Shown piece after piece: positions 34,545 to 39,007 of a DNA stretch of 39,007 bases. The position numbers and the translations under genes are program-made. Source of the DNA: Nitrososphaeraceae archaeon. GTDB taxonomy: Archaea; Thermoproteota; Nitrososphaeria; Nitrososphaerales; Nitrososphaeraceae. The notes under the pieces were generated by a model. That model ran no database searches, had not been told where the DNA came from, and saw nothing but the letters and a program-made list of their open reading frames with translations. The stretch's first letter is position 1; each line of letters opens with the position of its first letter. The stretch spans positions 1 through 39,007 of the forward strand of contig JAKEIK010000040.1 of NCBI GenBank assembly GCA_022545895.1, written 5' to 3'.

Positions 34545-34925
34545 TTGGAAGAACATGAGTTTCTAATGGATCTCTGCTTTGTTGTTCTTTCTGTAGACAA
34601 AAGTATTAGGTTCGCAGGTGTTATTGATAGTAACGGTAAGCTTTTGGCAGGCAAGTACAGAAACAATATCCAAAAGCCACTAATTACATCAAGTTCCACC
34701 TCAAATCTTTCTCAAAACTCCCTGTATTCCGGATATTTGACACTAGCTATAAAGAAAAGGTTCGAATCGGACCTAGGTGAATTACATTTCCAACTGACAG
34801 AATTCGACAAAGTAAAATTACTTACCATTCCATTAACATCTAGAAACGATCGTTATCTTTGCGTTTCTCTTGATAATATTGCGTCTTACGAGAGGACTAT
34901 CTCAAAAATAATCGAAAGCATTTGA
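34545..34925 (+). CDS. Small thaumarchaeal-type protein (DUF6659/roadblock-like)
   Basis: The 126-residue protein contains SIRFAGVIDSNGKLLAGKYR, a strand-turn-strand like the roadblock-type or DUF6659 proteins common in this lineage, followed by helix YLTLAIKKRFESDL and strand VKLLTIPLTS. Function unknown; such folds often act as small signalling scaffolds. TTG 34545 is preferred since a TATA-like box ends about 30 bases before; ATG 34566 is the alternative. Confidence 0.6.
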   Translation: MEEHEFLMDLCFVVLSVDKSIRFAGVIDSNGKLLAGKYRNNIQKPLITSSSTSNLSQNSLYSGYLTLAIKKRFESDLGELHFQLTEFDKVKLLTIPLTSRNDRYLCVSLDNIASYERTISKIIESI

Positions 34926-35001
34926 AATCGATCCATGCTTATTAACATGAGTAATGGAATCCCATTTGTAATAAATATGGCTTACGTCGCCATCTTCGAT
35001 A

Positions 35002-36186
35002 ATGAAGCTTGACGTACCCAGATTCACAGAACGATTTGGCACCATAAGTATGCATGGAGTTCAGAGAGTTTATGAACTTGACTCGGGTTATAAAACTGGA
35101 AAAAGTAAATCAGAAGCCATTCGAACGATAGATAACGAAGTCATTTCTGAGATTGAGGGAAAGATGGCCATAGTAATTCCCATTAAAGGAGAACGTTTAA
35201 AACTCTTGGAAGGTGTTTTGAGTGGAATTCCCCACGATTGTTTGACTATCATCGTTTCAAACAGTCCGAGGCAGCCGATAGATCGTTATAAACTTGAGCG
35301 TGAAGCTATAGAACAATTTAATAGATTTGCGGAGAAAAATTCCATAATAGTCCATCAAAGAGACCCTGGTGTTTCTGAGGCCCTACGCGAAGTAGGATAT
35401 GCCGACTTACTTTCGAACGACGGAACAGTAAGGAATGGCAAGGCAGAAGGAATGATTATCGGCATGCTTCTGTCAAAGATGTCTGGGAAGGATTACGTTG
35501 GATTTATTGATGCTGACAATTATGTTCCAGGCGCTGTAAATGAATATGTAAAGATTTTTGCATCAGGTATCGCCATGTCAACCACACCTTACACGATGGT
35601 CAGGGTATCATGGATTTACAAACCAAAGGTCTCAGATAATGGAGTATACTTCTCTAAATGGGGGAGAGTGTCAGAAATTACCAACCAGTATCTAAACTCT
35701 GTGATCTCCTATTATACTGGCTTTGAAACCGAAGTCATGCGAACTGGCAATTCAGGTGAACACTGTCTCTCCATGAAGTTGGCGGAATCACTAACTTATT
35801 CTTCAGGGTTTTCTGTCGAACCATATGAAATAATAAATTTATTGGAAGAATTTGGCGGCATTATTCCAACTGAACACCAAGACGCCATGGATAAAGGCAT
35901 TGAAGTAATGCAGATCGAAACTCGAAATCCCCACTTTCACGAAGAGAAAGGTGATGCCCATGTTAGGCAGATGTTCCTGGAGGCTTTAGGTTGCATTTTT
36001 CATAGTAAAATTTGTCACCCTGAACTGCGAGAAAAAATTACGTCTGAATTGCAAACTAGAGGACTGCTCGACGCCGAGAAAGAACCGCCTCAGCTCCAAA
36101 GAATCCGGCCTTTTAAAGATATTGATGTCGCCTTATTTAGCAAAATCCTTCATGAAAAGTCAACAAGCTATCTCTACTGTGAATGA
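35002..36186 (+). CDS. mpgS: Mannosyl-3-phosphoglycerate synthase
   Basis: This GT55 enzyme transfers mannose from GDP-mannose to 3-phosphoglycerate, the first step to the compatible solute mannosylglycerate. The opening MKLDVPRFTERFG and TISMHGVQRVYEL, the core AIVIPIKGERLKLLEGVLSG, VSNSPRQPID and the metal-binding FIDADNYVPGAVNEY all match MpgS. The length of 394 is normal. ATG 35002 follows an AATAAATAT box about 28 bases upstream. The expected phosphatase (MpgP) is not adjacent. Confidence 0.93.
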   Translation: MKLDVPRFTERFGTISMHGVQRVYELDSGYKTGKSKSEAIRTIDNEVISEIEGKMAIVIPIKGERLKLLEGVLSGIPHDCLTIIVSNSPRQPIDRYKLEREAIEQFNRFAEKNSIIVHQRDPGVSEALREVGYADLLSNDGTVRNGKAEGMIIGMLLSKMSGKDYVGFIDADNYVPGAVNEYVKIFASGIAMSTTPYTMVRVSWIYKPKVSDNGVYFSKWGRVSEITNQYLNSVISYYTGFETEVMRTGNSGEHCLSMKLAESLTYSSGFSVEPYEIINLLEEFGGIIPTEHQDAMDKGIEVMQIETRNPHFHEEKGDAHVRQMFLEALGCIFHSKICHPELREKITSELQTRGLLDAEKEPPQLQRIRPFKDIDVALFSKILHEKSTSYLYCE

Positions 36187-36247
36187 ATTATTTTTCCCAA
36201 TTTACAAAAGATTAGGATTTCGTCATTATTTCGATTTCTGGTATGGC

Positions 36248-36269
36248 TTACTATGAATGTTCATAGTAA
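36248..36269. terminator. Candidate bidirectional terminator hairpin
   Basis: TTACTATGA (36248-36256) and TCATAGTAA (36261-36269) form a perfect 9-bp stem with a 4-base loop in the gap between convergent mpgS and the membrane-protein gene. The position suits a shared transcript end. There is no strong T-run after it, so the function is a guess. Confidence 0.35.
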
Positions 36270-36338
36270 CTAAAATTAATATCTTCAGCTTTAGAAACAT
36301 GATCCTATCTCGGCTATTTGTCCTCTGTTTGAAAATCA

Positions 36339-37190
36339 CTAATCTGCTTGCCTATCCTTTGATTCACATCTTTCATTGTTTCTGACATTGCGTACGAGAA
36401 GAATGGAGGTCAATACAAGTACTGGTATACTCATCAAAATAAACAGCGTTTGAAAAGGAGCCAAGATTGAAACTGCAGTACCCGTACCAAATCCCAAAAG
36501 TACCGAGAACAAACCTCCAGCGCAAGTTGGACATCCTATGAACAACCCGCTGAACGCTCCCATCGAGGAAACGGCCGAGAGCTTTCTTCTAGCCTGCGAT
36601 CTTGCCAGCTGAAAAGCATGTACATTTAATACAATATTAAAACCAACCAAAAGTGAGACTGACACTGCTAGGATTAAATTTAATGGTATCAATAACACGG
36701 ATAAGTTTTCAGTTAGTCTTATGGTAGCCATTGGAAAATATCCCGGAGATCCGCAGCATAAAGTCAATGCAAAAGACGGAAAGTTTATCGCATCATCAAG
36801 TGATACCTCAGTAGGGACATAGATAAGAATTCTTGAAAGATATGCAAAGAATAAGCCATACAAGATAGATGAAATTATCAACAACTTGAAATAATTTCTT
36901 TTCTTGAATATACGAGCTGCGGATGAAAGAAGACTAGGGTTATTTGGTGTTGTAAAGATTGAGAACTTGACAACTAGATATAGTCCATAAACAAAAAAAA
37001 TGGGACAAATCACGGTCAAAATTATCACCACCTGAGCCAGTCCATATAATTTTTGAGGCATAATTTGTGGGAGTTCTGATGATGTGAGGGAAGAATAAGC
37101 CAAAAAAATGAAGGCTATGGAAAAAATACTTAATCCAATAATCCTAAATCCCCTGTTTCTAGAGACCTGATGGTAACCTGCAGGTATCAA
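36339..37190 (-). CDS. Multi-pass membrane protein with Cys motifs
   Basis: This 283-residue protein has about six hydrophobic segments. Two Cys-containing sites stand out: TLCCGSPGYFP in a loop near the middle, and FIGCPTCAGGLFSVLLG at the start of the last pair of helices. The GCPTCAG motif recalls thiol or metal sites of CcdA-like transporters but I cannot place it in a family. The last residues are polar and charged. Its function is unknown. Convergent with mpgS. Confidence 0.6.
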   Translation of the reverse strand: MIPAGYHQVSRNRGFRIIGLSIFSIAFIFLAYSSLTSSELPQIMPQKLYGLAQVVIILTVICPIFFVYGLYLVVKFSIFTTPNNPSLLSSAARIFKKRNYFKLLIISSILYGLFFAYLSRILIYVPTEVSLDDAINFPSFALTLCCGSPGYFPMATIRLTENLSVLLIPLNLILAVSVSLLVGFNIVLNVHAFQLARSQARRKLSAVSSMGAFSGLFIGCPTCAGGLFSVLLGFGTGTAVSILAPFQTLFILMSIPVLVLTSILLVRNVRNNERCESKDRQAD

Positions 37191-37342
37191 ACAATTGATG
37201 ACTAGAGTCCTCGCAAATTTAACTTAATTGGACCGGTAGATATTCATGGGGTCAGAATACACCCTTGTCTTATCCATTCGACATGATTTCAATGACAATG
37301 AAAGCACAAAAAATCTAAATTTCAGCAGTTGTTGTTATTAAC

Positions 37343-37771
37343 ATGGCCGAAAATCCACCCGGACATGATGAATACATTACAGCCCATATTAGTTATGTAG
37401 GGTTTGTGGATCAGATTGGCCTAGAAGGCATTCTAATTTTAAAGACTCGTGATGGAAAAGAATTTCCAATGCGTGCGTTCTCTGGGGAAGTTGCGAGACA
37501 CATATTACGGTTTCAAGAAGGTGATAAAACCACTTTGCCTACTATATACAACTTGGTCGAAGAAATATCAGCTATGCAGGATTTGCTGCTTTTGGAGGTA
37601 AGAATATATCGAAATGGTTCAGTTCTCAGAGCTAATCTTTATTTCAAAAGTAGAAGGGATAACCTAATATTTAGAAATTATCGTGCCTCTGATGCAATTG
37701 CATTAGCAGCGTATTTTGACGTCCCTATCAAAGTAAGGAAAACTCTGTTCGAGGAAACCATAGAACAGTAA
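37343..37771 (+). CDS. Bifunctional-nuclease-family protein (DUF151)
   Basis: The 142-residue protein matches DUF151, also called the bifunctional nuclease family: ILILKTRDGKEFPMRAFSGEVARHI near the N-terminus, a helix PTIYNLVEEIS, and the C-terminal YRASDAIALAAYFDVPIKV, which is the usual (R)xSDAIALAxR motif region. In bacteria and plants some members act as nucleases. Activity here is not shown. ATG 37343 is the start. Convergent with purP, the stops about 7 bases apart. Confidence 0.85.
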   Translation: MAENPPGHDEYITAHISYVGFVDQIGLEGILILKTRDGKEFPMRAFSGEVARHILRFQEGDKTTLPTIYNLVEEISAMQDLLLLEVRIYRNGSVLRANLYFKSRRDNLIFRNYRASDAIALAAYFDVPIKVRKTLFEETIEQ

Positions 37772-37778
37772 AGAATCA

Positions 37779-38876
37779 TCAAGTAATTACTCGGTCTATC
37801 GCACCATTAGATATCGCCGACTTCAATTCCATGGCAATTCTTCTCCCAACCCCAAAGGTGTGCCCATGGCTGTACTTTGTGTAAGGACTGGTAGTGGCCA
37901 TAATTGCGTTACCTGGCACTCTCAGAGATACGTCATACACCGTGATTTCTAGATCTGGTGTTACGATACTCTGCAAAGAGAATGGGCCTATTATGCCAGG
38001 TGGGTATTCCGTCTTTGAGGCTCTGGTAAATCTATCGCCAATATCAAAAATCTTCTCAAGCATGGATTCTCGTATGCTCGCAGGAGTATGTCCTATCTCG
38101 ATGTGTTTAACATCCCACTCAAATTCCATTTGTTGTCTTGCAGGCATTGAGTTTAGATCATTCAGGTTTGTTTGAAGTCTTCTCTCAATACCTAGAAATT
38201 CCGATTCATCTGATAATGGGGAATAGAAGAAATTAAAGTTGAAATAAGCGCCTACGACATACTCCTCTATGACTGCGGACCTTAGATCTTTTTCTTCAAT
38301 TATGTGTCTATTTATTTTTATCTTGGATTTTTCATAATAATCCTTCGTAGAGGATACTAGGAAAAATGCTCTTTCCAGATTTCTACTGGCTTCCTGCACC
38401 TTAACCATAGCCAGGGCGTCAATTTGAGAAGGATCCTTGTATATCTTGGGATGACGTATACCCGCTTTTTCCAACAGATAGTACTGATTATGTTGGTAAG
38501 TTCTTTCTTCTGCTCTTAATAAGGTTCTATTACCAAACAATGGTATTGACAACTCATTCTGAACTATTTCGTAACCTACATACGCTGTAAGGGCACGATG
38601 AGGAACCAGGATAGAATTCATTTCTAGCATTTTTTGTTGATTTTCCTTATAAGAAATATCAGAGAATTTATCAAGCAAGATCATTTTGTCCACAAGACGT
38701 TTGTATCTCAAATAAGGTGTTTCACGGCCTTTCTGACAAACACAAACTGTTTTAAAGCCCTCATCCTTGGCACCATCCATAATTTCAAGGGCCGAGTGAC
38801 TTCCTAAAACTGCGATGCTTATATTCTTCGTATCATATGCTTCTGCGATAGTTGTAATGTCTTCTCTCTTAATCAT
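37779..38876 (-). CDS. purP: 5-formaminoimidazole-4-carboxamide ribonucleotide synthetase
   Basis: PurP is the archaeal enzyme that uses formate and ATP to formylate AICAR, replacing the folate-dependent step of PurH. The N-terminus SIAVLGSHSALEIMDGAKDEGF, FGNRTLLRAEERTYQHNQYYLLEKAGIRHP, VIEEYVVGAYFNFNFFYS and GIIGPFSLQSIVT match the ATP-grasp PurP family. The length of 365 is normal. ATG 38876 is the start. The promoter region at 38898-38916 is shared with the divergent gene on the right edge. Confidence 0.93.
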   Translation of the reverse strand: MIKREDITTIAEAYDTKNISIAVLGSHSALEIMDGAKDEGFKTVCVCQKGRETPYLRYKRLVDKMILLDKFSDISYKENQQKMLEMNSILVPHRALTAYVGYEIVQNELSIPLFGNRTLLRAEERTYQHNQYYLLEKAGIRHPKIYKDPSQIDALAMVKVQEASRNLERAFFLVSSTKDYYEKSKIKINRHIIEEKDLRSAVIEEYVVGAYFNFNFFYSPLSDESEFLGIERRLQTNLNDLNSMPARQQMEFEWDVKHIEIGHTPASIRESMLEKIFDIGDRFTRASKTEYPPGIIGPFSLQSIVTPDLEITVYDVSLRVPGNAIMATTSPYTKYSHGHTFGVGRRIAMELKSAISNGAIDRVIT

Positions 38877-38897
38877 ATACCTCTTGAAGGTACTGTT

Positions 38898-38916
38898 GTG
38901 TAAATAAAATTTTTAC
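38898..38916. promoter_or_regulatory. Shared AT-rich promoter between purP and the right-edge gene
   Basis: The stretch reads GTAAATAAAATTTTTAC on the plus strand and is nearly symmetric. Its minus-strand TATA is about 28 bases before the purP ATG (38876), and its plus-strand TATA about 30 bases before ATG 38943. One compact region may thus serve both directions. Confidence 0.45.
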
Positions 38917-38942
38917 GTAATACTGATTTGGCTACACAGGCT

Positions 38943-39007
38943 ATGGAAGTATCAAGAAGTGGCGAGATGGTCAGGACTTACTCCAAAGACCTAAGACAAA
39001 ATAAAAA
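38943..39007 (+). CDS. Start of a gene cut by the window edge
   Basis: An ATG frame begins MEVSRSGEMVRTYSKDLRQN and is open to the end of the window (21 codons). The AT-rich promoter-like stretch about 30 bases upstream supports a real gene. Too little sequence remains to identify the product. Confidence 0.4.
   Translation, partial: MEVSRSGEMVRTYSKDLRQNK

Noticed and set aside
34755-34775. GGTTCGAATC string resembling a tRNA T-loop
   Set aside because: It lies inside the 34545-34925 coding frame (KRFESDLG) and has no cloverleaf around it.
1-39007. CRISPR arrays, insertion sequences, prophage or integrase genes
   Set aside because: No spaced direct repeats, transposase, integrase or phage-like genes were seen on either strand.

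Overview
The window is archaeal, most likely a soil-type ammonia-oxidising thaumarchaeon (class Nitrososphaeria, probably order Nitrososphaerales). The support is a combination of genes: archaeal ribosomal proteins S17e and L2, RNA polymerase subunit K, the KEOPS subunit Cgi121, a Cdc48 ATPase, the F420 pair CofG/CofH, archaeal phosphoglycerate mutase, PurP, and mannosyl-3-phosphoglycerate synthase, together with several small proteins that look thaumarchaeal. The DNA is AT-rich. Many genes start with TTG or GTG, and many have a TATA-like box about 25-30 bases before the start codon, as expected for leaderless archaeal mRNAs. No insertion sequence, CRISPR array, rRNA or convincing tRNA was seen. 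The window cuts a gene at its left end (apgM) and probably one at its right end.

Layout. 1-2.6 kb: partial apgM (-), a lone A/V-type ATPase subunit F, and a membrane glycosyltransferase. 2.8-5.2 kb: cofG-cofH (F420 chromophore). 5.4-9.3 kb: a small tautomerase, then one-carbon and purine genes (purN, folD, a 5-formyl-THF cyclo-ligase, purD). 9.4-11.3 kb: a SWIM zinc-finger protein, a cyclophilin-like protein, a nearly empty interval, and rpoK. 11.6-16.1 kb: carA-carB. 16-20.2 kb: a metallophosphoesterase, a THUMP protein, and the minus-strand cluster wHTH / tatD / S17e / ubiquitin-like protein / cgi121. 20.4-26.3 kb: small lineage-type proteins, an ACT-like protein, cdc48, rpl2 and nth. 26.3-30.5 kb: a membrane-anchored protein, sat, cysH and a SelD-related protein. 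30.6-39 kb: HIT, HAD, methyltransferase, CorA, Rieske, MpgS, a membrane protein, a bifunctional-nuclease-family protein and purP.

The outstanding observation is in carB. The reading frame is interrupted after the 5' coding segment by 34 bases (12871-12904) that contain an in-frame stop and shift the frame. Removing exactly these bases restores the conserved CarB motif GEFDYSGSQ. The interruption folds into an archaeal bulge-helix-bulge element: a 4-bp central helix, two 3-nt bulges on opposite strands, and a 10-bp intron stem. The predicted cut sites in the bulges coincide with the boundaries set by homology. This is best read as a tRNA-type intron in a protein-coding gene, removed from the mRNA by the tRNA-splicing endonuclease. 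carB, and perhaps carA, also lack an obvious ATG/GTG/TTG start at the expected place.

Functionally this is mainly a core-metabolism and information-processing region: purine synthesis (purN, purD, purP), pyrimidine/arginine precursors (carAB), folate one-carbon chemistry, sulfate assimilation (sat, cysH), F420 synthesis, tRNA modification (Cgi121, THUMP) and protein quality control (Cdc48).
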